Shown here: positions 1-9,034 of the stretch, piece after piece
Layout: each line of letters opens with the position of its first letter
Position numbering within the stretch: position 1 is the stretch's first letter
Source: Sulfurimonas sp.
Lineage (GTDB): Bacteria > Campylobacterota > Campylobacteria > Campylobacterales > Sulfurimonadaceae
NCBI RefSeq assembly: GCF_028714975.1
Contig: NZ_JAQTLH010000001.1
Location: forward strand, 186,001-250,000
Reading direction: 5' to 3'
DNA: 64,000 bases
Notes under the pieces: generated by a model
Databases searched by the model: none
The model's input: the letters and a program-made list of their open reading frames with translations, nothing else
Told to the model about the DNA's origin: nothing
Translations under genes and position numbers: made by a program

Positions 1-819
1 TCTGAGACAGACTTTGTTGCAAAAAATGAGGGCTTCCAAAACCTAGTACTTAGAACAACAGAAGAGATTTATGAAACTTCTCCTGCAGATGTTGAGAGCC
101 TAAAAGCTACATCATTTGGTTCTTATTTTACAGAGAGCGTTGCAAAAATCGGTGAGAAAATCGAACTTCGCCGTTTCAAAACGATTAAAGCTAGCGATGA
201 GACCGTTGCTATTAACGGGTATGTTCACTCAAACAACCGTATCGCAGTTATCGTAGCTGCAAAGTGTGACAGCAAAAAAACTGCCGATGCACTTCGTCCT
301 ATGCTTAAAAATGTTGCAATGCATGCATCTGCTATGAAACCAAGAACGCTATCTTTTAGAGATTTTGATATGGATTTCGTAACATCTGAAACGATAGGAA
401 GAATTGAAGCTATCAAAAAAGAGAATGAAGAGTTAGCAAGACTTAAAAAACCTCTTAAAAATGTACCACAATATATCTCTATGGCACAGCTTACTGATGC
501 AGTTTTAGCACAAGCTGAAGCAGAAATCAAAGAGGTTCTTAAATCTCAAGGTAAGCCTGAAGCAATCTGGGACAAAATCGTCCCGGGTCAATTAGCTCGT
601 TTTATTGATGATAACACGACTTTAGATAAAGAACTTGCTCTTTTAGATCAGACTTATGTTTTAAATGATAAATTAACAGTTGCTCAGGCTGTTGAAGCTG
701 CTGCTAAAGAAGCAGGCGGAAATGCTGAGATCGTTGATTTCGTTCGTCTTGAAGTAGGTGAAGGAATTGAGAAAAAAGTTGACGACTTCGCTGCTGAAGT
801 TGCGGCTCAAATGGGTTAA
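1..819 (+). CDS. tsf: Elongation factor Ts, 5' end outside the window
   Basis: Guanine-nucleotide exchange factor that releases GDP from EF-Tu during translation in the cytoplasm. The frame is open from base 1 and runs 272 codons to TAA. The first visible residues contain the family signature [10 protein letters not shown], which sits about 80 residues into EF-Ts, so the N-terminal UBA-like part is missing because the window cuts it. The rest covers the core dimerisation domains and the C-terminal segment, ending AAEVAAQMG. In C. jejuni tsf follows rpsB, which should lie just upstream. A hairpin overlaps the stop codon. The internal ATG at 301 is not a real start because homology continues upstream of it. 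Confidence 0.96.
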   Translation, partial: SETDFVAKNEGFQNLVLRTTEEIYETSPADVESLKATSFGSYFTESVAKIGEKIELRRFKTIKASDETVAINGYVHSNNRIAVIVAAKCDSKKTADALRPMLKNVAMHASAMKPRTLSFRDFDMDFVTSETIGRIEAIKKENEELARLKKPLKNVPQYISMAQLTDAVLAQAEAEIKEVLKSQGKPEAIWDKIVPGQLARFIDDNTTLDKELALLDQTYVLNDKLTVAQAVEAAAKEAGGNAEIVDFVRLEVGEGIEKKVDDFAAEVAAQMG

Positions 820-837
820 GGATTTATCCTTACCCAT
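811..837 (+). terminator. Hairpin overlapping the tsf stop codon
   Basis: Left arm 811-823 and right arm 826-837 pair almost perfectly with a 2-base loop and one bulged T. The hairpin includes the TAA of tsf. It is followed by an A-rich rather than a T-rich stretch, so it may be an imperfect terminator or an mRNA 3'-end stabiliser rather than a classic intrinsic terminator. Confidence 0.5.
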
Positions 838-920
838 ACTTAGATAAAAAAACCGCTTTTTAAACTCTCTTACTCTCTTCCACCTGACTTTCTTGTAGCA
901 TAGATGCTCTAAAAAAATGA

Positions 921-926
921 TATAAT
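921..926 (+). promoter_or_regulatory. -10 box (TATAAT) before the ndh-like gene
   Basis: A perfect TATAAT lies 29 bases before the TTG start at 955. No -35 hexamer at the normal distance is convincing, which is common for Campylobacterota sigma-70 promoters. Assigned from sequence match only. Confidence 0.45.
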
Positions 927-954
927 TTTTTCATATAACTCAAAGGGTTTTCTT

Positions 955-2151
955 TTGAAAAAAAACAGAATAATTGTTATCGGCGGTGGCTACGGCGGTC
1001 TTCGTGTTGTTGAAAAGTTGGCAAAAAATCCTCAAAATGAAATAATACTTTTTGATAAAAACCCATACCATTTTATGCAAACCGATGTGTATGACTTGAT
1101 AGCAAATGAAGATGATTTTGCACAGGTTACGGTTGATCTTTTTACTTTTTGTTCAGGATTTGAGAGCAATGTAACTTTTTTAAAGCAAGAAGTCGGCAAT
1201 ATTGATTTTAAAAACAAAAAAGTGATTACTTGCGTACAGAGATATAGTTATGATTATCTTGTGATAGCCGCCGGTGCCCGTACAAAATTTGCATCAGATG
1301 TTATCGGGCTTCGTGAGTATGCCCACGGTATAAAATCATTGCATCGCGCTATGTATTTTAAACAAAAATTCGAGATGTCGCTCTTTCGTAAAGTTGATGA
1401 GGGTGGAACAAGTTGTACACCGATTAATATCGTCGTAGCGGGTGCAGGTCTTAGCGGAGTTGAAATAGCGGCGCAAATGGCATCGTTTTCTAAAGAGTTT
1501 TATAAAAACAACAACTTTATTTGTAGAAAATTAAATATCGTCTTAGTTAATTCTTCTAAACATGTTTTAGGAGGATTTGAAGAGGAGCTCGCAGGTAAGA
1601 CGGATAAAAGATTAAGAGAGTTGGATGTAATTATCAAAAATGAGAGAAAAGTAGTCGAGGTTACGCAAAACAGCGTGAAGCTGAGCGGCGGTGAGATACT
1701 TGATATGGATTTTATGATATATACCGGCGGTATAGAGCCAAATGGTTTGGTGAATAATCTAGCGCTGGATAAAAATGAGAGAGGATATATTGTTTCAAAT
1801 AAATATCTGCAATCTCAAAATTATAGCGATGTATTTGCTATCGGTGACTGCACGACGATATACAATAATGATAAAATCGTACCTCCGACTGCCGATACTG
1901 CAGAGCAGATGGGCGAGTTGTGTGCCAAAAACATAAATAACCTTATATCAAACAAACCTTTGATAGAACATCATATCAAGTCGCGGGGTGTGCTTATTGC
2001 TCTTGGAAGAGGTTATGCCGTTGCTAGAGTTTTCGGGTTTTATTTTAGCGGATACTTCGCCTATATAATGAAAAATATTATCGAGAAAGTTTATTCAAAA
2101 AGATTAGAAATTCGTTCAAGAAAAGGGTGTAAAAAGATATTTTGCGAGTAA
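955..2151 (+). CDS. NADH dehydrogenase type II-like flavoprotein
   Basis: Probable FAD-dependent NADH:quinone oxidoreductase (NDH-2 type) acting at the inner face of the cytoplasmic membrane. Visible features are an N-terminal dinucleotide-binding motif GGGYGG near residues 10-15, a second Rossmann motif GAGLSG near residue 165 for NAD(P)H, and the FAD motif FAIGDC near residue 298. The C-terminal part (AYIMKNIIEKVYSKR) is amphipathic and may attach the protein to the membrane. Length (398) fits the family. The start is TTG at 955 with AAAGGG about 8 bases upstream. Sulfide:quinone oxidoreductase is a related possibility, but I do not see its conserved cysteine arrangement. The gene sits inside a block otherwise conserved with C. 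jejuni, so it may be a lineage-specific insertion. Confidence 0.72.
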   Translation: MKKNRIIVIGGGYGGLRVVEKLAKNPQNEIILFDKNPYHFMQTDVYDLIANEDDFAQVTVDLFTFCSGFESNVTFLKQEVGNIDFKNKKVITCVQRYSYDYLVIAAGARTKFASDVIGLREYAHGIKSLHRAMYFKQKFEMSLFRKVDEGGTSCTPINIVVAGAGLSGVEIAAQMASFSKEFYKNNNFICRKLNIVLVNSSKHVLGGFEEELAGKTDKRLRELDVIIKNERKVVEVTQNSVKLSGGEILDMDFMIYTGGIEPNGLVNNLALDKNERGYIVSNKYLQSQNYSDVFAIGDCTTIYNNDKIVPPTADTAEQMGELCAKNINNLISNKPLIEHHIKSRGVLIALGRGYAVARVFGFYFSGYFAYIMKNIIEKVYSKRLEIRSRKGCKKIFCE

Positions 2152-2169
2152 ATAGGTTATAATCTCCTT

Positions 2170-2814
2170 ATGAATTTATTATCTGCAAAAAAATTATCAC
2201 ACACCTTTGATTATGAGCTTTTTTCCGATGTATCGCTTGATTTGCAAGAGGCGGAATCAATAGCAATTATTGGAATAAGCGGCAGCGGAAAGTCGACTCT
2301 GCTTAATATCCTCTCAACGCTTTTAAAACCGAATGAGGGGAGCGTCTCAATATTCGGTGAAGAAGTTTCATCCATGAACAAGAAGAGATTGTCTCAAATA
2401 AAAAGAGATGATCTTGGACTTGTTTTTCAATCTCATTACCTGTTTAAAGGGTTTACCTCCTTGGAAAATCTAGAAGTAGCTGCAATTCTCTCAAATCAGA
2501 GCATAGATACCAAACTTTTAAAAAGATTAAAAATAGACGGCACTATGGAGCAAAAAGTAACGGAACTCTCAGGCGGTCAACAGCAAAGAGTCTCAATTGC
2601 CAGAGTTTTAACAAAACAGCCTCGCATCCTTTTTGTTGATGAGCCGACCGGCAATTTAGATAAAACAACTGCAAATGAAGTTATGGATATCTTTTTTGAA
2701 TATATACAAAAACATAATGCAGGAATGATTCTTGTAACGCATGACGAAGAACTTGCGCATAGATGCCATAAAGTTTACAAACTAATCAACAAAGAGTTAG
2801 TAAAAGTTAACTAA
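2170..2814 (+). CDS. ABC transporter ATP-binding protein, LolD/MacB type
   Basis: ATPase subunit of an ABC complex of the LolD/FtsE/MacB class, which typically serves lipoprotein release or cell-envelope export. The 214 residues carry Walker A GISGSGKST near 35-43, Q-loop LVFQSHYL, signature LSGGQQQR, Walker B ILFVDEP followed by TGNLD, and an H-loop VTHD. The sequence TGNLD and the short length are typical of LolD-like proteins. No permease gene is adjacent; the next gene is fliR, 13 bases downstream. In C. jejuni an ABC ATPase occupies the same place between tsf and fliR (from memory). The transported substrate cannot be read from the sequence. Confidence 0.85.
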   Translation: MNLLSAKKLSHTFDYELFSDVSLDLQEAESIAIIGISGSGKSTLLNILSTLLKPNEGSVSIFGEEVSSMNKKRLSQIKRDDLGLVFQSHYLFKGFTSLENLEVAAILSNQSIDTKLLKRLKIDGTMEQKVTELSGGQQQRVSIARVLTKQPRILFVDEPTGNLDKTTANEVMDIFFEYIQKHNAGMILVTHDEELAHRCHKVYKLINKELVKVN

Positions 2815-2827
2815 GAGGATTTGTTAG

Positions 2828-3592
2828 ATGAATTGGCCTCAGATTTTTAGCGATGCTTACATAGTCGGCTTTATTCTTCTTTTTTTTAGATTCGGCGCAC
2901 TCTTTATGGCTGTGCCTATATTTTCTCACAATAGTATACCTGCCGAAGTAAAAGCGTCAATGGCATTTTTTTTCACTATAGTTTTTTACTCTTCTATGCC
3001 CCCTCTAGCAATACCCATAACCGTACCAAGCATAGTATTGGCAATACTAAGCGAGATGTTTTTTGGCTTGGCAATAGGCACGATTTTGCAACTTGCATTT
3101 AATGTTATAACCTTTGCCGGTGGACAGATATCTTTTATGATGGGTTTTTCAATGGCGAGTGCGATAGATCCGCAATCTGGTATCTCAATGCCAATTGTTT
3201 CTCAATTTCTCTCTCTTATAGCACTTATGATTCTCTTTGCTATTGATATGCATCATTGGATGCTGCTTTTTATAGATAGTTCATTGCAGCATATTCCGCT
3301 TGGCGGTTTTTTAATGAATAATGATTTCTTTGGTTATCTTATAAAGGCAGCATCAAATATGTTTGTAGTCGGTTTTATGATTGCATTTCCTATTACTGCC
3401 CTCTCTTGGCTTGCCGATATGATATTTGGAATGCTTATGAAAACAATGCCTCAATTTAACCTTCTCGTAATCGGTTTTCCGATAAAAATTACGGTCTCAT
3501 TTGCCATACTTATTGCGACATTTAGCGCGATTATGCTGATTTTAAAAGGGCAAATGCTTGAAGCTTTTAATTTTTTAGAGATGTTTTTTTAG
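2828..3592 (+). CDS. fliR: Flagellar export apparatus protein FliR
   Basis: Integral membrane component of the flagellar type III export gate, working with FliP, FliQ and FlhB in the basal body. The 254 residues are highly hydrophobic with about six membrane segments, and the conserved N-terminal stretch FFRFGALFMAVPIF plus IPAEVKASMAFFFT is typical of FliR. Length matches the family. A GAGG Shine-Dalgarno lies about 10 bases before ATG. It overlaps no neighbour but follows the ABC gene by 13 bases, and the acidic protein starts 48 bases later. Its presence shows the organism is flagellated or descends from a flagellated line. Confidence 0.93.
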   Translation: MNWPQIFSDAYIVGFILLFFRFGALFMAVPIFSHNSIPAEVKASMAFFFTIVFYSSMPPLAIPITVPSIVLAILSEMFFGLAIGTILQLAFNVITFAGGQISFMMGFSMASAIDPQSGISMPIVSQFLSLIALMILFAIDMHHWMLLFIDSSLQHIPLGGFLMNNDFFGYLIKAASNMFVVGFMIAFPITALSWLADMIFGMLMKTMPQFNLLVIGFPIKITVSFAILIATFSAIMLILKGQMLEAFNFLEMFF

Positions 3593-3640
3593 TTTTTTTT
3601 GATACAATAATGTCAAAAGAGCCTCCAAAGGGAACATGTA

Positions 3641-4966
3641 ATGAGAATATTACTTTTAAACAATAATCCTGTAGTAAATAAATTAGTAACTTTAAGTGCG
3701 CAAAAGACTTCAAATACACTGGACACCGCAGATAGCGTTGAGGCTGTAGAATCAAAAAATTATGATATCTTGATTATTGATGATGCTTTGTATAGCGAAG
3801 ATGCTATGGAAAAGTTAGAGAGTAAAATAGAATTTAATAAATCTCTTTATATTTGTTCAAAAGACGCAAAACCTCAAGATAGGTTTACCAGAACTCTTAA
3901 AAAACCTTTTTTACCTACTGATTTAGTCGAGTTGTTAATATCTTTGGTAAAAGAGGCAGATACGATTAATCTCGACAAATCGGATAAAAGTCTAGACACT
4001 TTTGATGAAATTGATGAGATTGATGAGATTGATGAGATTGATGAGATTGAGGATCTTGATAAAATTGATGAGATTGAGGATCTTGATAAAATTGAAGATT
4101 TTGATGAGTTAGAGAGTTCGGATGAAGGGGAGATAGACTTCGATGAGTTGCATGATGACGATTTAGAATCAAGTCAAAAGATGACTGATAGCATTCTTGA
4201 TAAAGATGAACTTCAAGAGGTACAAAATCTTTTAGAAGAGACTGAAGCCCAAGACGATGCGATAGAAGATACATTTGATGATTTAGAGTTTGGAAATGAC
4301 TTAGAACTCGGTGATGACTTAGAATTTGATGAAGATGAACCGAAGCTTGAGGATGATTTAGAGTTTGGTGAAGATGAGCTGAAACTTGAAGATGATATAC
4401 AAGAAATTGAGTCAAATGAAGCCGATAGTTTAAATTTTGATGAAGAGATAAAAGATGATTTAGAGCTTGAAGATAGTTTGGACTTTAATGAAGAGGAGAG
4501 TTTAGAAAAACTTGAATCAATTGACGAGCTTGATGAACTTGAAGATTTAGAAGATTTAGAATCTCAAATAGAGAGTGCGGTAAAAGAGTTAAGTGACGAA
4601 GATTTACAAAGCGAGATAGATGAAAATATGCTCTTAGATATTGACTCTTTAACAAGTAGAGATTTGAAACTCGCAATCGGCGAAGAAGTTAATGATGAAG
4701 AGTTTGATGAATCCGGAACAATTAATGAAGTAGAGCCGCATGATGAAGAGATTCAAGAGAGCGGTATGAGTAAAAAAGAAGAGCATAAAGAGAGAGCAGT
4801 AGAGGATTTTGATAAAAAAATAGATGTTTTAAAAGAGCCAAGCGAGAGTTTAGATGAAGGAGTAGAAGCTCTAAAAAAACTTTTAAAGGCATTGTCAAAC
4901 GAGGATGTGGTCGCCTCTTTAAAAGGGATGAAGATAAGTATCAATATAACGCTAGGTGACAAGTAG
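3641..4966 (+). CDS. Highly acidic repeat protein with receiver-like N-terminus
   Basis: Function unknown. Residues 1-110 look like a degenerate response-regulator receiver fold: a hydrophobic first strand MRILLLNNN, strand YDILIIDDAL where the phospho-Asp would be, and LKKPF resembling the conserved Lys-Pro turn. The acidic pair normally found after strand 1 is replaced by NNN, so phosphorylation is doubtful. Residues about 115-380 are extremely rich in Asp, Glu, Leu and Ile with in-frame repeats (see repeat feature). The C-terminal 40 residues (VEALKKLLKALSNEDVVASLKGMKISINITLG) are non-repetitive and look folded. A 'highly acidic protein' gene sits at the same place between fliR and gmk in C. 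jejuni (Cj1178c, from memory), so position is conserved. It overlaps gmk by one base. Confidence 0.85.
   Translation: MRILLLNNNPVVNKLVTLSAQKTSNTLDTADSVEAVESKNYDILIIDDALYSEDAMEKLESKIEFNKSLYICSKDAKPQDRFTRTLKKPFLPTDLVELLISLVKEADTINLDKSDKSLDTFDEIDEIDEIDEIDEIEDLDKIDEIEDLDKIEDFDELESSDEGEIDFDELHDDDLESSQKMTDSILDKDELQEVQNLLEETEAQDDAIEDTFDDLEFGNDLELGDDLEFDEDEPKLEDDLEFGEDELKLEDDIQEIESNEADSLNFDEEIKDDLELEDSLDFNEEESLEKLESIDELDELEDLEDLESQIESAVKELSDEDLQSEIDENMLLDIDSLTSRDLKLAIGEEVNDEEFDESGTINEVEPHDEEIQESGMSKKEEHKERAVEDFDKKIDVLKEPSESLDEGVEALKKLLKALSNEDVVASLKGMKISINITLGDK
4004..4102 (+). repeat. 9-bp tandem repeat encoding Asp-Glu-Ile units
   Basis: Five consecutive copies of a 9-base unit GATGARATT occupy 4004-4048. 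They are followed by an 18-base unit (GAGGATCTTGATAAAATT) at 4049-4066, one more 9-base unit, and a second identical 18-base unit at 4076-4093. All units are multiples of three, so copy-number change would alter the length of the acidic region without shifting the frame. Confidence 0.93.
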
Positions 4967-5586
4967 TGAATCATAAATCGGGTGCTATTTTAGTTTTGTC
5001 GGGTCCAAGCGGAGCCGGTAAAAGCTCTTTACTAAATAAAATAATAGGCGATATAGGCGAGTGTTACTTCTCTATCTCAACAACAACACGCTCTATTAGA
5101 GAAGGTGAAATAAACGGTGTTCATTATCATTTCGTAAGCGAAGAAGAGTTTAAAAAAGATATCGAAGATGAATTTTTTTTAGAGTATGCGTTTGTGCACG
5201 GTAATTATTACGGAACATCGATAAAACCGGTAAAAGAGGCTTTAAAAACGGGAAAATTGGTTATATTTGATATAGATGTTCAAGGAAACGCGACTATAAT
5301 AAACAGACTCGGCGATATTACAACTTCCGTGTTTATCTCTCCGCCCACGCTCTCAGAGCTAAAAAAAAGACTTGAATTTCGTTCGACAGATACGCAAGAT
5401 GTTATTGATCGTCGCATAAATATGGCAAAGAGAGAGATGCAAAGAATCAGTGAATATGATTTTTTAGTCGTAAACGACAATATTGAAGTTGCCGCAGATA
5501 TATTAAAAGTCATAGCAAACGCAGCTAGAGTTAAAATCCCGGCAAATGAGATAAATGATTTTGTTAGAAAATGGGAAGATATATAG
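4966..5586 (+). CDS. gmk: Guanylate kinase
   Basis: Phosphorylates GMP (and dGMP) to GDP with ATP in the cytoplasm. The 206-residue protein has the P-loop LSGPSGAGKSS near residues 10-20, the GMP-binding motif STTTRSIREGEINGVHYHF, and FDIDVQGN with the catalytic acidic residues, as expected for the family. The start is GTG at 4966, overlapping the stop codon of the upstream acidic gene by one base (TAGTG), which indicates translational coupling. It lies in the fliR-acidic-gmk-tatA-argS order conserved in relatives. Confidence 0.96.
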   Translation: MNHKSGAILVLSGPSGAGKSSLLNKIIGDIGECYFSISTTTRSIREGEINGVHYHFVSEEEFKKDIEDEFFLEYAFVHGNYYGTSIKPVKEALKTGKLVIFDIDVQGNATIINRLGDITTSVFISPPTLSELKKRLEFRSTDTQDVIDRRINMAKREMQRISEYDFLVVNDNIEVAADILKVIANAARVKIPANEINDFVRKWEDI

Positions 5587-5692
5587 TGTTATAAAACTAT
5601 AATATTAAAACACTATAATATTATAATAAGCAAAGTTACAGCAAGCAATAGATACAATCTGGGCTAAATTTTAAAAAAAGAGGAACACAATC

Positions 5693-5941
5693 ATGAGTAT
5701 GCCTAGCGGAATGGAGTTATTGCTAATATTTGGAATTATCGTTCTAATGTTTGGTTCAAAAAAAATACCTGAGTTAGCAAAAGGTCTCGGTCAAGGTATT
5801 AAGAGCTTTAAAAAAGAGATGAAAAGTGATGAGGTTGAAGATGCAACTATAAAAACTGCTCAAACAGACGCTCCTAAAAAAGTAGAACCGACTGGAACCG
5901 CTGCAACAACTGAAGCTCCAAAAACTACACACCAAGCGTAA
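5693..5941 (+). CDS. tatA: Sec-independent translocase protein TatA
   Basis: Pore-forming subunit of the twin-arginine translocon in the cytoplasmic membrane. One N-terminal membrane helix (about residues 7-22, [14 protein letters not shown]) is followed by the TatA signature [23 protein letters not shown], an amphipathic helix, and then a polar Thr/Pro/Ala-rich tail. At 82 residues it has normal length. An AAAGAGGA Shine-Dalgarno precedes the ATG, and a possible -10 box TACAAT is at 5653-5658. In this window a Tat substrate is clear: the molybdopterin oxidoreductase at 46820 has a twin-arginine signal. Confidence 0.93.
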   Translation: MSMPSGMELLLIFGIIVLMFGSKKIPELAKGLGQGIKSFKKEMKSDEVEDATIKTAQTDAPKKVEPTGTAATTEAPKTTHQA

Positions 5942-5944
5942 ATC

Positions 5945-7540
5945 TTGAAACAACGAGTATCGGCGCTTTTGCGCGAAAAGTTTGGTCGTGAAGTTGTTTT
6001 AGAAAAGCCAAAAGATCGCTCTTTTGGTCATTTTGCCACTCCTATAGCCTTTTCTTTAGCAAAAGAGCTTAGGGAATCTCCTATGAAAATCGCTGAAGAG
6101 TTAGCCTCTTCATTCCATGAAACCGATATATTTAGCAGTGTTGACTCAGTAAAGGGCTACCTCAATTTTCGTCTTAGCGAAGATTTTTTAAATGAGTATG
6201 CACAGTGGGCATTAGAAAATAGGACTGCGTTTGCAAAAGGTGAAAAAAAAGAGAAAATTCTTTTAGAATTTGTTAGTGCAAATCCAACAGGACCGCTGCA
6301 TATCGGACATGCAAGAGGTGCCGTTTACGGAGATACTCTTTATAGACTGGCAAAACACTTAGGCTATGATATAACGGCAGAGTATTATGTAAATGATGCC
6401 GGAAATCAGATAGATTTGCTTGGGCTTTCAATTCAGCTTTATGGACGCGAAAACATACTTAAAGAGAGTGTTGAGTACCCGCAGAGTTATTATAGAGGCG
6501 ATTATTTAGCACCTTTGGCACAAAAAGCGGTAAAAGAGTTCGGTATAGAGATTTTAAGTGATGAATCTCGTCAAAAAGAGCTGGCACTTTGGGCTAAAGA
6601 CGGTGTTATGGAGATCATCAAAAATGATTTGGCAGATACAAATATCTTCTTTGACACTTTTGTTTATGAATCGTCGCTTTATGATGATTGGGACAGAGTT
6701 ATGGCAAAGATGGGCGATGGCATCTATAAAAAAGATGATAAAATCTTTATAGCATCAAGCCAAAAGGGTGATGATGCCGATAGAGTCGTTGTTCGTGAAG
6801 ACGGCAGACCGACATATCTGGCGGGTGATATAGTTTATCACAATCAAAAATTTGAACGCGGATATGATTATTACATAAATATCTGGGGAGCCGATCATCA
6901 CGGATATATAGCTAGAGTAAAAGCGGCAGTAGAGTTTTTGGGTTATGAGAGTTCTAAACTTGAAGTGCAGCTTTCTCAAATGGTAAGTCTTTTAAAAAAC
7001 GGTGAACCGTATAAGATGAGCAAGCGCGCCGGCAATGTAATACTTATGAGCGATATCGTAGAAGAGATAGGTTCCGATGCTCTTAGATTTATTTTTGCTT
7101 CAAAAAAGAGCGATACGGCACTAGAGTTTGACTTGGCTGAATTTAAAAAGCAGGATAGTTCAAACCCGATTTTTTATATCCAATATGCACATGCCAGAAT
7201 TAAAACAATTATCTCAAAGAGTAATTTGAGCCAAGATGAAATAATGTCGGCAACGCTAAAAAACTTAGATGAGAATGCCGATATTTTGATGTTTGATGCT
7301 CTGCTTTTGCCTGAGATTGTCGATGATGCGTTTAGCTCAAGACAAGTTCAAAAGCTTCCCGAGTATCTAAAATCGCTTGCGGCTTCTTTGCATAAGTTTT
7401 ATTATGATTGCAGAATCATCGGAACTGAGGATGAAGCAAAACTTCTTAAGCTTTTAATGCTTGTCGGTCTGTCTCTTAAAACGGGATTGTCTTTGATGGG
7501 GATAGAAGCAAAAGATTATATGAGTAAAGAAGAGAATTAA
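5945..7540 (+). CDS. argS: Arginyl-tRNA synthetase
   Basis: Class I aminoacyl-tRNA synthetase charging tRNA-Arg. The 531 residues show an N-terminal additional domain with SFGHFATPIAF, the ATP-binding HIGH motif as HIGHARG near residue 118, the KMSK loop as KMSKRAGN near 356, and the C-terminal anticodon-binding helical domain with YIQYAHARI. The start is TTG at 5945, three bases after the tatA stop. The gene converges with the L,D-transpeptidase gene: the two stop codons overlap by four bases (7537-7540). Confidence 0.97.
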   Translation: MKQRVSALLREKFGREVVLEKPKDRSFGHFATPIAFSLAKELRESPMKIAEELASSFHETDIFSSVDSVKGYLNFRLSEDFLNEYAQWALENRTAFAKGEKKEKILLEFVSANPTGPLHIGHARGAVYGDTLYRLAKHLGYDITAEYYVNDAGNQIDLLGLSIQLYGRENILKESVEYPQSYYRGDYLAPLAQKAVKEFGIEILSDESRQKELALWAKDGVMEIIKNDLADTNIFFDTFVYESSLYDDWDRVMAKMGDGIYKKDDKIFIASSQKGDDADRVVVREDGRPTYLAGDIVYHNQKFERGYDYYINIWGADHHGYIARVKAAVEFLGYESSKLEVQLSQMVSLLKNGEPYKMSKRAGNVILMSDIVEEIGSDALRFIFASKKSDTALEFDLAEFKKQDSSNPIFYIQYAHARIKTIISKSNLSQDEIMSATLKNLDENADILMFDALLLPEIVDDAFSSRQVQKLPEYLKSLAASLHKFYYDCRIIGTEDEAKLLKLLMLVGLSLKTGLSLMGIEAKDYMSKEEN

Positions 7541-8217
7541 AACTCAAGTTTTGGATATAACTTCGATATTTGACCTAATTGCGACTTCGTAATTTGTATA
7601 AGAATCGGGTTTTTACTCTTATCCAGCCAAGAGACTATTTTTAGGATATCTTCTAGCTTCATAGAAGTACACCCTGCCGTGGGTGCATCTTCTGAGCTTT
7701 CTACATGTAAAAATATACAAGATCCTGCTTCTCTTATCTGCTCTTTATTGTGTCCTACAACTATGCCCAACTCATACTGAGCGTCGTCTCTTCTCATCTC
7801 TTCAAAGCTTTTTGGCATTACTTTTGGTGTTTTAACGATTTGATTGTAAAAGCTTGACTCTGAATCATCAACGCAAATCAGATCTTTTGTTGCATAGAGA
7901 TAAGGCATTTTTATTTTTATATCTTCATCGTACCCAAAAACGGCATCAAGAGTGAAAATACCGACAGGCGCTTTTTTATCGCCCTCTTGTTTTAGAGGCT
8001 CCGATGGAGTGTGCAAAAGCTCTATTTCTCCCAAACCATGACCGAGACCGCCTTTACCGATATTTACTTCAAATGAGTCAAAAACCGGTTTATTATCTTC
8101 AAAACAGCTAAGCGCTGCTTTTTGAGAGTTAAAATCATCAGCTATTACCAAAATTATTTGCTCATCGGCAAATAGAAAGATTTTGCAAATTATAAGAATT
8201 AAGAAACTTTTTACCAT
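7537..8217 (-). CDS. Exported L,D-transpeptidase family (YkuD) protein
   Basis: Likely modifies peptidoglycan stem peptides in the periplasm. A short N-terminal signal peptide (about residues 1-17, hydrophobic and ending FLFADE) is followed by a YkuD domain. The family's catalytic region is visible as H(VESSEDAPTA)GCTSM, where the Cys is the nucleophile and the upstream His part of the active site. The stretch DKKAPVGIF is the usual substrate-loop motif. Length is 226. It could form 3-3 or lipoprotein cross-links or act as an L,D-carboxypeptidase, like Campylobacterota cell-shape proteins of the same fold; the sequence alone does not decide. Divergent from the acetyltransferase gene upstream. 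Confidence 0.82.
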   Translation of the reverse strand: MVKSFLILIICKIFLFADEQIILVIADDFNSQKAALSCFEDNKPVFDSFEVNIGKGGLGHGLGEIELLHTPSEPLKQEGDKKAPVGIFTLDAVFGYDEDIKIKMPYLYATKDLICVDDSESSFYNQIVKTPKVMPKSFEEMRRDDAQYELGIVVGHNKEQIREAGSCIFLHVESSEDAPTAGCTSMKLEDILKIVSWLDKSKNPILIQITKSQLGQISKLYPKLEF

Positions 8218-8279
8218 AAAGTATGTTACTATTACTAAAATATGAAACAGATTAATTTTTTAGATATGGAAAAAGGTTT

Positions 8280-8903
8280 ATGAGTATTAACATAAGAAAA
8301 GCAACTAGTGCCGACGCACCGTTTTTAGCGCAAATGATTTTACAAAGCACTAGAGCTGATAAAAAAATCGGAGTTTATGATCTGATTTTTAAAACCACGA
8401 ATGACGAGCAGATTTTAAATTATTTAGAAAAATTAACAAATACGACGGCGAAGTGTAGTTGTCATTTTAGTAACTTCTTAATTGCAGAAATTGATGGCAG
8501 AAGTGTCGGTTCACTTTGTAGTTATGAGCCGAGAATTGTAACAAGAGAGGTTTTTATAGCCGCTCTTGGTGAAATCGGCATTAACGGCGAAGAGAGTGAA
8601 TATCTAGGGCTTATGGATATTTGCGGATTCAGCCTTAACAATAGAACTCTTGTTTTTGACTACATGGAAGAGTTAGAGGGTTTTATGGATGTCGGAATCT
8701 TAAAGGCGCTTATGCATAAAAGTTTGCTCAACGCAAGATTAAAAGGGTATCGCATCGCGCAAACGATAGTTGAAATAGGCTCGTTGGAGACTTTGCTCTA
8801 TTATAAAAAACTTGGTTTTAAAGAGATAAAACAAAAAGAGTGTGAGCCGTATAAAGAGATTTTCGGCAGAGCAGGTTTAGTTTTATTATCGATTGAATTT
8901 TGA
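8280..8903 (+). CDS. GNAT-family N-acetyltransferase
   Basis: Predicted acetyl-CoA-dependent acetyltransferase. The N-terminus MSINIRKATSADAPFLAQMI is the classical GNAT beta1-alpha1 start. The C-terminal part (SLETLLYYKKLGFKEIKQKECEPY) matches motif B, including the YxKLGF turn. A middle insertion (residues about 95-150) separates the motifs, making the protein (207 aa) longer than minimal GNATs. The substrate is unknown and neighbours do not suggest one. ATG at 8280 is preceded by GGAAAAAGG. Confidence 0.8.
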   Translation: MSINIRKATSADAPFLAQMILQSTRADKKIGVYDLIFKTTNDEQILNYLEKLTNTTAKCSCHFSNFLIAEIDGRSVGSLCSYEPRIVTREVFIAALGEIGINGEESEYLGLMDICGFSLNNRTLVFDYMEELEGFMDVGILKALMHKSLLNARLKGYRIAQTIVEIGSLETLLYYKKLGFKEIKQKECEPYKEIFGRAGLVLLSIEF

Positions 8904-9034
8904 GAAGTTAAGCATATAAATTCCTATACTTTTACTTTTGCCGTCTTTTATAGCTACTTTTGAACTTTTTTTCTCTTTGCCTCGTTTGGCACTTGTTCTT
9001 AGCTATATTATAGACCGTTTTATCTTTGTAGTGT

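Noticed and set aside
4004-4102. CRISPR-like array
   Set aside because: Units are contiguous 9- and 18-base coding repeats without spacers; no cas genes in the window.
3966-4415. 149-aa open frame on the minus strand, rich in His, Gln and Leu
   Set aside because: It is the antisense of the acidic repeat region; the repeats keep the opposite frame open. No ribosome-binding site or protein-like composition.
8904-9034. Lys/Ser-rich open stretch on the minus strand between the GNAT and DnaQ-like genes
   Set aside because: Short, no start codon after an in-frame stop, low complexity; most likely plain AT-rich spacer. No clear hairpin or RNA gene either.
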